This document shows, in pieces, positions 27,212 through 34,243 of a stretch of 64,000 nucleotides of DNA (positions are counted from its first letter, which is position 1; the number at the start of each line of letters is the position of its first letter). Below the pieces are notes generated by a model. The model searched no databases, had not been told where the DNA came from, and was given only the letters and a program-made list of their open reading frames with translations. The position numbers and the translations under genes were made by a program. This DNA is from Lachnospiraceae bacterium UBA7179 (GTDB lineage Bacteria; Bacillota; Clostridia; Lachnospirales; Lachnospiraceae), in contig DKVL01000056.1 of assembly GCA_002491195.1 (NCBI GenBank), positions 1 through 64,000 of the forward strand, written 5' to 3'.

Positions 27212-28066
27212 ATGGTAAATACAATATTGTTTCCGTCGAGCTTTTTTGATGTGCACAAGGTCGATGAGGATCTGCAGGCGGAATATGACGCGGTGCGGAG
27301 TACAGGATTGTTTGACGTAGTCCTGTTTGGATATGAAAAGTGGTTTCATCAGGAAAAGTTAGTGTTGACGAAGGAACCAGCGGAGACAGTGAACGCTGTC
27401 TACCGCGGCTGGATGATGAAACCGGATTTGTATGAAACGTTTTATGAGCAGCTGAAAGAGCATGGGATTTGTCTGGCGACGGAACCGGAGATGTATGCAA
27501 ATATGCACGTTTTTCCCAATGTTTATCAACTGGTTGAGAAGGATACCGCCAGGATGCGGGTATTTCCGTTACATGAGGAGATTGACGTTGAGCGTGTGAA
27601 ACAGGAATTTTCGAGATTTATGGTGAAGGACTATGTGAAATCGGTAAAAGGCACAGAGTTTCCCAGATACTTTGACGATTCTGTTGACCAGTCCAGTTTT
27701 AATCAATGGATGGAAGTATTTTATCAGTATCGGGGCGATCTGCTGACAGGAGGCATCTGTATCAAGGAATATCTGGATTTGCGGCAATATGGAGACCGGA
27801 CGAATGAGTTTCGGGTGTTCTATATCAATCATGAGATTGCGTCGATTTCAAGAAATTCCGGGCAGATGCAGGTGACAGAGGAACCGCCGCAAGAGCTGGT
27901 TGAGAGATACCGGACTCTGCCGAGTGTATTTTATACCATTGATTTTGCAGAGTTGGAGGACGGGAGCTGGAAAATAATCGAGGCAGGAGACGGTGGAGTG
28001 TCCGGGCTTTCAGACGGGCAGGATTATGAGGCGTTCTTTCGGTCGCTGTATCATTGTTTTGCGTAG
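27212..28066 (+). CDS. ATP-grasp protein, R2K-type, second of a pair
   Basis: A 284-residue protein with an N-terminal alpha/beta domain (LFPSSFFDVHKVDEDLQAEYDA...VVLFGYEKW) and a C-terminal ATP-grasp half: RFMVKDYVKSVKG with two lysines, GGICIKEYLDLRQYG...EFRVFYINHEI, and FYTIDFAEL..GSWKIIEAGDGGVSGL, where the Asp and Glu would bind magnesium. It resembles the R2K family 3 (formerly DUF4343) layout. The start ATG has AAGGTGG upstream; an in-frame GTG at 27203 lies within that site. Paralogous or partner to the preceding gene. Substrate unknown. Confidence 0.75.
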   Translation: MVNTILFPSSFFDVHKVDEDLQAEYDAVRSTGLFDVVLFGYEKWFHQEKLVLTKEPAETVNAVYRGWMMKPDLYETFYEQLKEHGICLATEPEMYANMHVFPNVYQLVEKDTARMRVFPLHEEIDVERVKQEFSRFMVKDYVKSVKGTEFPRYFDDSVDQSSFNQWMEVFYQYRGDLLTGGICIKEYLDLRQYGDRTNEFRVFYINHEIASISRNSGQMQVTEEPPQELVERYRTLPSVFYTIDFAELEDGSWKIIEAGDGGVSGLSDGQDYEAFFRSLYHCFA

Positions 28067-28084
28067 AACTTTTCCTCTGCACAT

Positions 28085-28205
28085 AAAAACAGGCAGCTTA
28101 AGCTGCCTGTTATATTTGAATGAAATAGGTGGGTGACAATCCACATCTCCTAACTATGGGCGACGGCCGCCTGTTCCGTCCTCTGCTTTCATTTAGTATA
28201 TATAG
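28085..28205 (-). ncRNA. Candidate small structured RNA
   Basis: On the minus strand a promoter (TCGACA, 17 bases, TACTAT, at about 28206-28234) is followed by about 110 bases with no good open frame, ending at a perfect terminator. The body has closing arms AAATGAAA/TTTCATT, an inner GGCG-gccgt-CGCC hairpin and a GGAGATGTGG segment. The composition is more GC-rich than the flanks. It may be a small RNA, a type I antitoxin RNA or a leader. No known Rfam family is recognised with certainty. Confidence 0.4.
28088..28111. terminator. Perfect palindromic terminator, better on the minus strand
   Basis: AACAGGCAGCTT/AAGCTGCCTGTT, a fully symmetrical 24-mer. On the plus strand it is followed by ATATTTG after the ATP-grasp gene. 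On the minus strand it is followed by TTTATG, giving five T in a row, a better terminator for an RNA coming from the right. Confidence 0.7.
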
Positions 28206-28234
28206 TATCATAAATGTTATTTTGTGTCGATATA
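28206..28234 (-). promoter_or_regulatory. Minus-strand promoter of the candidate small RNA
   Basis: Minus-strand reading TCGACA-N17-TACTAT, one mismatch in the -35 and two in the -10. Nothing on the minus strand downstream codes for a protein before the terminator at 28088. Confidence 0.4.
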
Positions 28235-28319
28235 AAAAGTAGAAATGCAGGGATCATAGGTTATAGTTAATAAGTTTGATGTACAAGGAAACAGAACGTT
28301 AAAATAAGGAAAAATCAGT

Positions 28320-29231
28320 ATGTTAAGGATTACAAATGAGACGATCAATCATGCGATCGACTATATATTGCAGCATATTAATGAGGAACTGACGGTCGAT
28401 GATGTGGCGGCGCACTGTCATTTTTCAAAATACTATTTCAGCAGAATGTTTAAGGAGGCGACCGGGGAGAGCGTCTATGGGTTCATCAGGCGGCTGAAGC
28501 TGGAGCAGAGCGCATTCCGGCTGAAAGTGGAGCCGGACCGGACAGTGACAGATATTGGCTGCGAATTTGGCTATAGTCCGTCCAATTACAGCTGGATGTT
28601 CCGGCAGCGGTATCAGACCAATCCGGTAAATTTCCGCAGGAACGTTGAGCAGGCGACGGTGGAACACGCTTTTATGCACATAGACACTGCGGGCGGGAAT
28701 GCGGCAGAAGGGACCTTGTCTGACATACGCAGGGGAGATAGGCCGGTTCCTGACCGATATGACGGCCTGGAGCGTTTCGAGGAGTGCGACCGGAAGATTA
28801 CGATTGCAAATCTTCCGGATTACTTTGTCCTATATGAGCGGAGGATTGGAAGTTACCATGATCTGAGCGGACAGTGGGGCGATTTTATGGAGAAATATCG
28901 GGAGTTTGTGACGGCAGATACACAGTTTCTGGAGCGGACTTTTGATGATCCTGTTATCACGAATGCGAATGGTTGTCTCTATGATATCTGCATGAGCGTG
29001 GACAGAAGTGTTCCGCTGGAAAACACCTGCATCATTAAGGGTGGAAAGTGTGCCGTGTATCCCTATAAGGGACTGGGGAAATATATCTATGCGGCGTATC
29101 AGACCATATTTACAGTGTGGCTGCCGCGCACTTCGTATGAATTGGATTACCGCAGCGGTTTCGATATTTATCACATGGTAGACAGTGAATCCGGTTATAT
29201 GGAGCTGGATATCTGTATGCCGTTGAAGTGA
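28320..29231 (+). CDS. AraC-family regulator with GyrI-like effector domain
   Basis: A 303-residue regulator. Two AraC helix-turn-helix motifs occupy residues 8-108 (ELTVDDVAAHCHFSKYYFSRMF and TVTDIGCEFGYSPSNYSWMF). After a linker, residues 155-303 form a GyrI/Rob-like ligand domain (NLPDYFVLYERRIGSYHDL ... YELDYRSGFDIYHM). Proteins of this layout sense bulky hydrophobic drugs and switch on efflux pumps. The MATE exporter gene 153 bases downstream is the obvious target, though this is inference. Starts at ATG after AATAAGGA. Confidence 0.9.
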   Translation: MLRITNETINHAIDYILQHINEELTVDDVAAHCHFSKYYFSRMFKEATGESVYGFIRRLKLEQSAFRLKVEPDRTVTDIGCEFGYSPSNYSWMFRQRYQTNPVNFRRNVEQATVEHAFMHIDTAGGNAAEGTLSDIRRGDRPVPDRYDGLERFEECDRKITIANLPDYFVLYERRIGSYHDLSGQWGDFMEKYREFVTADTQFLERTFDDPVITNANGCLYDICMSVDRSVPLENTCIIKGGKCAVYPYKGLGKYIYAAYQTIFTVWLPRTSYELDYRSGFDIYHMVDSESGYMELDICMPLK

Positions 29232-29311
29232 TCTGGGACGGGTGGCAATATCTGCAATACAGAAGTGGACAGAGGGAAAAGAGCAAGAATTCAGAAGTTT
29301 ATATTTAATAC

Positions 29312-29377
29312 TCCTCCTATAATGGAACATACCAAAAGCGGAGCAATGCTTTTGGGAATGTATTTCATATAGGAGGA
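29312..29377 (+). promoter_or_regulatory. Hairpin that hides the ribosome binding site of the MATE gene
   Basis: TCCTCCTATA at 29312 pairs perfectly with TATAGGAGGA at 29368-29377, which contains the Shine-Dalgarno site of the gene starting at 29385. A second block, CCAAAAGC/GCTTTTGG, continues the stem to a GGAGCAAT loop. Such a fold would keep translation off until opened. It might equally be a miniature inserted element, because a duplicated copy of the flanks at 31697-31755 lacks it. Confidence 0.55.
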
Positions 29378-29384
29378 TATTTTT

Positions 29385-30716
29385 ATGGATTTGGAAAAAA
29401 TCAGACAAAAAACAACAGGAATGGTATTGCAGTTTTCCATTCCTGCCATCATTGCAATGGTTCTGACTTCAATGATCACAGTTGTGGACGGTTTCTTTAT
29501 TGGAAATTATGTCGGTGAGGATGGAATTGCAGCAGTCAACCTGGGATTGCCGGTCATTTATTTATTTTTGTCCGTCGGCTTGATGGTATCGGTCGGCGGG
29601 GTTGCAATGGCCGGAATGTCATTTGGCGCCGGGAACATAACAGAGTGTAATCAGATTTTCCGCCAGACGGTTGCGACAACGACAGTGTTTTCTGTGTTGA
29701 CGGGAGTGCTGGTGGCGCTGTTTTTTGAGCCGATGCTGGATATTCTGGGTGCTGTGGGGCAGGTGCGCGTGTATTTTAAAACCTATTATGGCATTTTGCT
29801 GTCGGAACTTGTTGTGATGGTGGTCAATTCTTCCTTTGGCATGTTTATCAGAGGAGAGGGGAATCCGCAATATTATATGAAGGTCAACATCGTAAGTGTC
29901 GTGATTAATATTGCGTTGGATTATGTATTTGCAGTCATTTTTCACATGGGGGTTGCCGGGATTGCATTTGCGTCGCTTATTTCCGCGATGTTTTCCTTTG
30001 GACTGATTCTGTACTTTTTTCTGAAAAGGGCAAACGTGTATCATTTAGGGAGATTTGCTTTCTCGACAGATGTGCTAAAAAGGACGTTGGGCAATGGAAG
30101 CTCAGAGTTTATCGGTGAGATGTCAACAGGGATTGCCATGTTTGCCTACAATTATGTGATTATGAGAAGAATCGGCGTCAATGGCGTCACAGCGTTTACG
30201 ATTGTGGGCTATGTGTCCTATGTGTTCAGTATGATTGTCGTAGGATTTGGGCAGGGGGCGAGTCCGCTGATCAGTTTCAGCTATGGTGCAAAGGAGCGTG
30301 GTCTTGCTAAGAAGATACGCCAAAAGACAAACCAGCTTGTATTTGCAATCGGTGCAGTGGTTTTCTGCGTCATGGCGATCCTGTCTGGCTGGTACAGTGG
30401 TTTGTTTGTGAAAAGTGATACGATTCGGGAAATGGTGCAGTCTGGCATGATGATTTTTATGGTTTCCTTCTTTTTTTCGGGAATCAATGCAATCACTTCG
30501 TTTTATTTTACATCGATCGGAAAAGCGGTGGAATCCGCAGTAATTTCCCTGTCGAGGGGGCTTGTGGTTCTGCTGATCTGCATCTTTTTGCTTCCAGCGT
30601 ATTTTGGCATGACGGGTGTGTGGCTTGCAGCGCCAGTGACAGAGATTATTACAATTCTGATCAGCGGCGCGATGGTGCATTGTGATAAAAAACTTTTCGT
30701 GGGGGCAAAACGGTAG
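29385..30716 (+). CDS. MATE-family efflux transporter
   Basis: A 443-residue, twelve-span MATE exporter. It begins MDLEKIRQKTTGMVLQFSIPAIIAMV and has the family's first-helix pattern TVVDGFFIGNYVGEDGIAAVNL. The second half repeats it with FIGEMSTGIAMFAYNYVIMRRIGVNGVTAF. Likely cation-coupled export of drugs or metabolites. Preceded by the AraC regulator. Its AGGAGG site lies in a hairpin. The gene's 5' end is partly duplicated in the rubble near 31745. It differs clearly from the MATE gene at 12045. Confidence 0.92.
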   Translation: MDLEKIRQKTTGMVLQFSIPAIIAMVLTSMITVVDGFFIGNYVGEDGIAAVNLGLPVIYLFLSVGLMVSVGGVAMAGMSFGAGNITECNQIFRQTVATTTVFSVLTGVLVALFFEPMLDILGAVGQVRVYFKTYYGILLSELVVMVVNSSFGMFIRGEGNPQYYMKVNIVSVVINIALDYVFAVIFHMGVAGIAFASLISAMFSFGLILYFFLKRANVYHLGRFAFSTDVLKRTLGNGSSEFIGEMSTGIAMFAYNYVIMRRIGVNGVTAFTIVGYVSYVFSMIVVGFGQGASPLISFSYGAKERGLAKKIRQKTNQLVFAIGAVVFCVMAILSGWYSGLFVKSDTIREMVQSGMMIFMVSFFFSGINAITSFYFTSIGKAVESAVISLSRGLVVLLICIFLLPAYFGMTGVWLAAPVTEIITILISGAMVHCDKKLFVGAKR

Positions 30717-31404
30717 TAAAATATCGTTTTGCTATAGTCAGACAGTTTCTTTTGCGCTTAGCGGAGGTAGTTATTATGAGTTGATTCAAAAAGAGCAGTA
30801 TTATGATTACATCATCGCTTCGCATATGATCGAGCATTGTACAAATTTTTGCGGTTTTATACAGGATTGCTCCAGACTGTTAAAAAAGGATGGAACATTG
30901 CGGTTCGCCGTTCCGGATAAACGGTATTGCTTTGACCATTACCGCAGCACGACAAGTATTGCAGAAATACTAAATAATGCCTATGCTCCTTCCGGTATTC
31001 AGTCAGCAGGCTGTGTGGGGGAGTATTGTATCAATGTAGTGAGGAGAAAGGGAAGCATTTCATGGAATAAACCGATCCTGGGAGTGATGGAGCATTTCAT
31101 AAACCGCAGGGATAAGAAGTTTGATTTCATTCATGACAGCGGGTATGCCCTCGAGTGTATCAGGAAGGCAGGTGAAGGACAATATATTGACATCCACCAT
31201 TATGTGTTTACGCCCGCATCCTTTGAGCTGCTGATATATGACCTGCGGATTTTGAATTTGATCGATATGAAGATCGTACATACATGGGGCACATGGGGAA
31301 ACGAGTTTATTGTCACGCTGCAGAAAACGGAGGAAAAACCGCGGTGGGACGCGCAATATCGTAAGCGGCTTCTGCGCCTGTCCAGTAAGCAGGACCGTGT
31401 ATAG
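30717..31404 (+). pseudogene. SAM-dependent methyltransferase, 5'-truncated
   Basis: The readable protein begins around 30775 with YYELIQKEQYYDYIIASHMIEH, the middle of a class I methyltransferase fold, and continues through LLKKDGTLRFAVPDKRYCFDHYRS to the end. The N-terminal SAM-binding glycine loop is missing. The open frame extends back to 30682 inside the MATE gene without a ribosome site. Relatives sit in polysaccharide or lipid modification clusters. Most likely a non-functional remnant. Confidence 0.65.
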
Positions 31405-31814
31405 CAAAATGGAAATTCCATTCAGATACTTCCAAGGAGCCCATAGGACCAGGCGCCCCAGAGACAAAGATAAAGGTTTCCGGAGGAACATCCGGAGTAA
31501 GCACCGGGCTGTCAGAGTATGAGTTCAATTTGGCAGTGGCATTCAAGTTGCAGGAAGAACTGCTAAACCGCGGATATGACGTGATGATGTGCAGGGAGAC
31601 CAATGACGTAAATATCAGCAATTCCGAAAGGGCTCAGATCGCAAATGACAACAATGCAGTGTTTATTTTCTGGTCTCCTTTTCAAAAAGAAGATGATGAT
31701 ATCTGCAATGCGGAAGTGAAGAGAAGGAAAAGGGCAAGAATTCAGAAGTTTTTATGGATTTGGAAAAATCAGATTTTTGCCATTTGCGGCAGGATTTCAT
31801 TACTAAGCGCCTGA
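31405..31814 (+). pseudogene. Chimeric rubble: amidase fragment joined to copied MATE leader
   Basis: Bases 31423-31666 are a roughly 90% copy of the amidase gene at 33164-33410 (same reading frame, EPIGPGAPETKIKVSGG to SERAQIANDNNA). It lacks the DAGH zinc motif and everything after NDNNA. It is followed by a copy of the AraC-MATE spacer (31697-31755 resembles 29247-29302) and the first codons of the MATE gene, without the hairpin. The result is an open frame made of unrelated pieces. Confidence 0.75.
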
Positions 31815-32021
31815 GAAAAAGTTATATTTTCAAGATATTGATATTTTAAGGATATATATGTATTATATAGTTAATGTATCTCAAATGATCTTGATAGCCT
31901 GCTTTACTTGCCTATGCCATGTATAGGCAAATGCGGCTATCTATCTTGACAGGTTGATACACAGGAAGGCTATATGTGAGTCAATATTATAGGGCTATAA
32001 AGCGGAGAGGAGTGGGTATGT
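31815..32021. other. Spacer with a symmetric hairpin
   Basis: No gene seen. Bases 31893-31941 form GATAGCC..TTGCCTAT-gccatgt-ATAGGCAA..GGCTATC, two perfect stems on one axis. No T tract follows, so it is not a standard terminator. It may be a recombination scar or regulatory RNA element. Confidence 0.45.
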
Positions 32022-32809
32022 TTGGATGATAAAGAATTGCTGGCGATTATCGACAGAGGAGAGTGTCATACAACGGAATTCAAAAAATCCACGACGGATA
32101 TTACAAAAGATGTTTATGAGAGTATCTGTGCATTTTCTAACCGGGATGGAGGGCATGTGTTTTTAGGAGTGAAAGATAATGGTGAGATACTTGGCATTGA
32201 GCCTCATTGCATAGAGAAAATCAAAAAAGATTTTGTAACGGCAATTAACAATGTCAATAAAATGTATCCACCTTTATTTTTAACGCCAGTAGAATATAAG
32301 CTGAAAGGTAAAACGATATTGCACATTTATATACCGATTGGAACACAGCTAAGCAGGTGTTCCGAATGGTAATTGAGAAAGAACGGATCTTTGCAGAAAA
32401 CAGTAACAGAACACATGGATTTGGCACGTTAAATTTGAATACATTTGAACCATTTCCTAAAAATCCTGCAATTTCCAAAGTATTTAGAGAGATCGGACTT
32501 GCGGATGAACTGGGTTCCGGCATGAGAAATACTTATAAGTTTACAAAGCTGTATTCAGGGGGAACACCGCAGTTTGTAGAAGGAGATATTTTTAAAACGA
32601 TTATTCCATTGAATGATACAGCAACGATGAAACTGGGGTCAACAGTGAGTGACCAAGTGAGTGACCAAGTGGCACAAAGCAATGTCGAGGACAAAATACT
32701 TCAATATTGCAAAGTTGCTCGAACAAAGAAAGAAATTGCTATATACAATACCAGAGAAGCCACAAAGCAGATTGCAGAAATATGTAGCAAGGAAATGAGG
32801 GATGAATGA
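32022..32809 (+). pseudogene. AlbA_2 (Schlafen-like) putative regulator, internally deleted
   Basis: The first frame (TTG at 32022, after GGAGAGGAG) gives the AlbA_2 N-terminus: ECHTTEFKKSTTDITKDVYESICAFSN and GGHVFLGVKDNGEILGI. It breaks near IPIGTQ around 32345. A second frame from about 32357 picks up late in the same family (RIFAENSNRTHGFG, PFPKNPAISKVFREIGLADELGSG). About 200 central residues, including the conserved AHREY-type region, are absent, and the frame shifts. The tail has a duplicated SDQV from a tandem repeat (near 32645). A broken gene. Confidence 0.75.
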
Positions 32810-33750
32810 GAATGAATAAGATCAGTTTCAGTCTGCTGCTTTTTATGGCAGTTTTATTGATGTGTGTTGGTTGTGGCAGCAAAAATGTTTCTGAGAAAAC
32901 AATAGAAAACATTCCACCGGCTCTGAGCATACAGGAAAGTACAGAAAGCAGTTTCCAGACAGAGACACAGATCAAGATCCAGCTGGAAACGCAGACGGAG
33001 AATGCAACGGAGGTGCAGCCAGAAAACCCAATAGGGATGCAGACGGAGAATGCAACGGAAGTGCAGCCAGAAAATCTGGTAGAGGCGCAATCAGAGACAC
33101 AGCCTGCCACAGGCGATCAGAACGGCAAACTGATCGTTATTGACGCCGGTCATCAGTCCAAAGCAGACACCTCCAAGGAGCCCATAGGTCCAGGTGCCAC
33201 GGAAACGAAGATAAAGGTCTCAGGAGGAACCGTCGGAGTAAGCACCAGGCTGCCAGAGTATGAGTTAAATTTAGCAGTGGCATTCAAGCTGCAGGAAGAA
33301 CTGCAAAACCGCGGATATGACGTGATCATGTGCAGGGAGACCAATGACGTCAATATCAGTAATTCCGAAAGGGCGCAGATTGCAAATGACAACAATGCAG
33401 ACGCGTTTATACGAATCCACGCAAACGGTTCAAACAATTCGAAGGCAAACGGAATGATGACCATCTGTCAGACTGCATCCAATCCGTATAACAGTGATCT
33501 GTACAACAGCAGTAAATCCCTGTCAACCTACGTGCTGGACGAGATGGTGGCAAGCACAGGGGCGAAAAAGGAGTATGTATGGGAGACAGACACGATGAGC
33601 GGGATCAACTGGTGCCAGGTTCCAGTCACCATCGTGGAGATGGGATATATGACCAATCCGGCGGAGGATGAGCTGCTGGCCACGGACGAATACCAGTACA
33701 AGATCGCCAATGGGATTGCCAATGGAATCGATCTGTTTCTCGGACAGTAA
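32806..33750 (+). CDS. N-acetylmuramoyl-L-alanine amidase lipoprotein
   Basis: A 314-residue cell-wall hydrolase. The signal peptide ends in the lipobox CVGCGSK (about residue 23). A Glu/Thr/Gln-rich spacer (about 45-103) contains a near-exact internal repeat (TENATEVQPEN twice). The Amidase_3 domain runs from 106 to the end, with zinc ligands in VIDAGH, PEYELNL and RIHANG and the catalytic Glu in VEMGYMTNP. It cuts the bond between muramic acid and the stem peptide. A second start at 32812 is possible. The kinase gene begins 13 bases after its stop, so amidase, kinase and Thg1-like genes may share a transcript. Confidence 0.9.
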   Translation: MRMNKISFSLLLFMAVLLMCVGCGSKNVSEKTIENIPPALSIQESTESSFQTETQIKIQLETQTENATEVQPENPIGMQTENATEVQPENLVEAQSETQPATGDQNGKLIVIDAGHQSKADTSKEPIGPGATETKIKVSGGTVGVSTRLPEYELNLAVAFKLQEELQNRGYDVIMCRETNDVNISNSERAQIANDNNADAFIRIHANGSNNSKANGMMTICQTASNPYNSDLYNSSKSLSTYVLDEMVASTGAKKEYVWETDTMSGINWCQVPVTIVEMGYMTNPAEDELLATDEYQYKIANGIANGIDLFLGQ

Positions 33751-33763
33751 GGAGGTGGGATGA

Positions 33764-34204
33764 ATGCCAATAATGGCGATCATGACAGGGATTCAGGGGA
33801 GTGGAAAGAGTACATTTTGCAAGAACTATTTATCAGCGTATGACAGGATCAATCTGGATACGCTTCACACGCGGAATAAGGAAAATATCGCGATTGATGA
33901 GGCATTTCAGGCAGAAAATGACATGGTCATTGACAACACGAATCCCACAGTGGAGGACAGGAAAAAGTATATCCTGAAAGCAAAGAAAAACGGCTACAGA
34001 GTCGTCGGCTATTTTATGCAGTCGCGGATTCGGGAGTGTATCGCCCGCAATGAGCAGAGGGAGGGAAAAGAAAAAGTTCCTACGACTGCGATCGCAGCGA
34101 CTTCGAAGAAACTGGAAATGCCGTCATACGAGGAGGGATATGATGAACTGTATTTTGTGCGGATTACAGATACGGGCATAGCGGTTGAGACATGGCAGAA
34201 ATAA
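33764..34204 (+). CDS. P-loop polynucleotide kinase-like protein
   Basis: A 146-residue single-domain kinase. The P-loop is GIQGSGKST at residues 9-17. It is followed by INLDTLHTRN, where T4 polynucleotide kinase has its substrate-binding Asp/Arg pair, then MVIDNTNPTVEDRKKYI (Walker B/lid) and an arginine-rich lid GYFMQSRIRECIARNEQR. This is the fold of T4 Pnk-type 5'-OH kinases; no phosphatase or ligase domain is attached. It starts after a perfect GGAGG. The Thg1-like gene follows 39 bases later, suggesting joint work on RNA 5' ends. Small-molecule kinases of the same fold cannot be excluded. Confidence 0.8.
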   Translation: MPIMAIMTGIQGSGKSTFCKNYLSAYDRINLDTLHTRNKENIAIDEAFQAENDMVIDNTNPTVEDRKKYILKAKKNGYRVVGYFMQSRIRECIARNEQREGKEKVPTTAIAATSKKLEMPSYEEGYDELYFVRITDTGIAVETWQK

Positions 34205-34243
34205 CACGTGTTAGCGAATTGTGGGAAGGATGGAAAATCAGAA

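Noticed and set aside
28085..28168. Small minus-strand peptide starting MWIVTHLFHS
   Set aside because: AGGAG directly abuts the ATG without spacing, and the frame runs through the terminator stem; a non-coding RNA explains the region better.
32938..33110. Repeat array resembling a CRISPR or tandem repeat
   Set aside because: It is two copies of a coding repeat in the amidase linker; no regular spacers.
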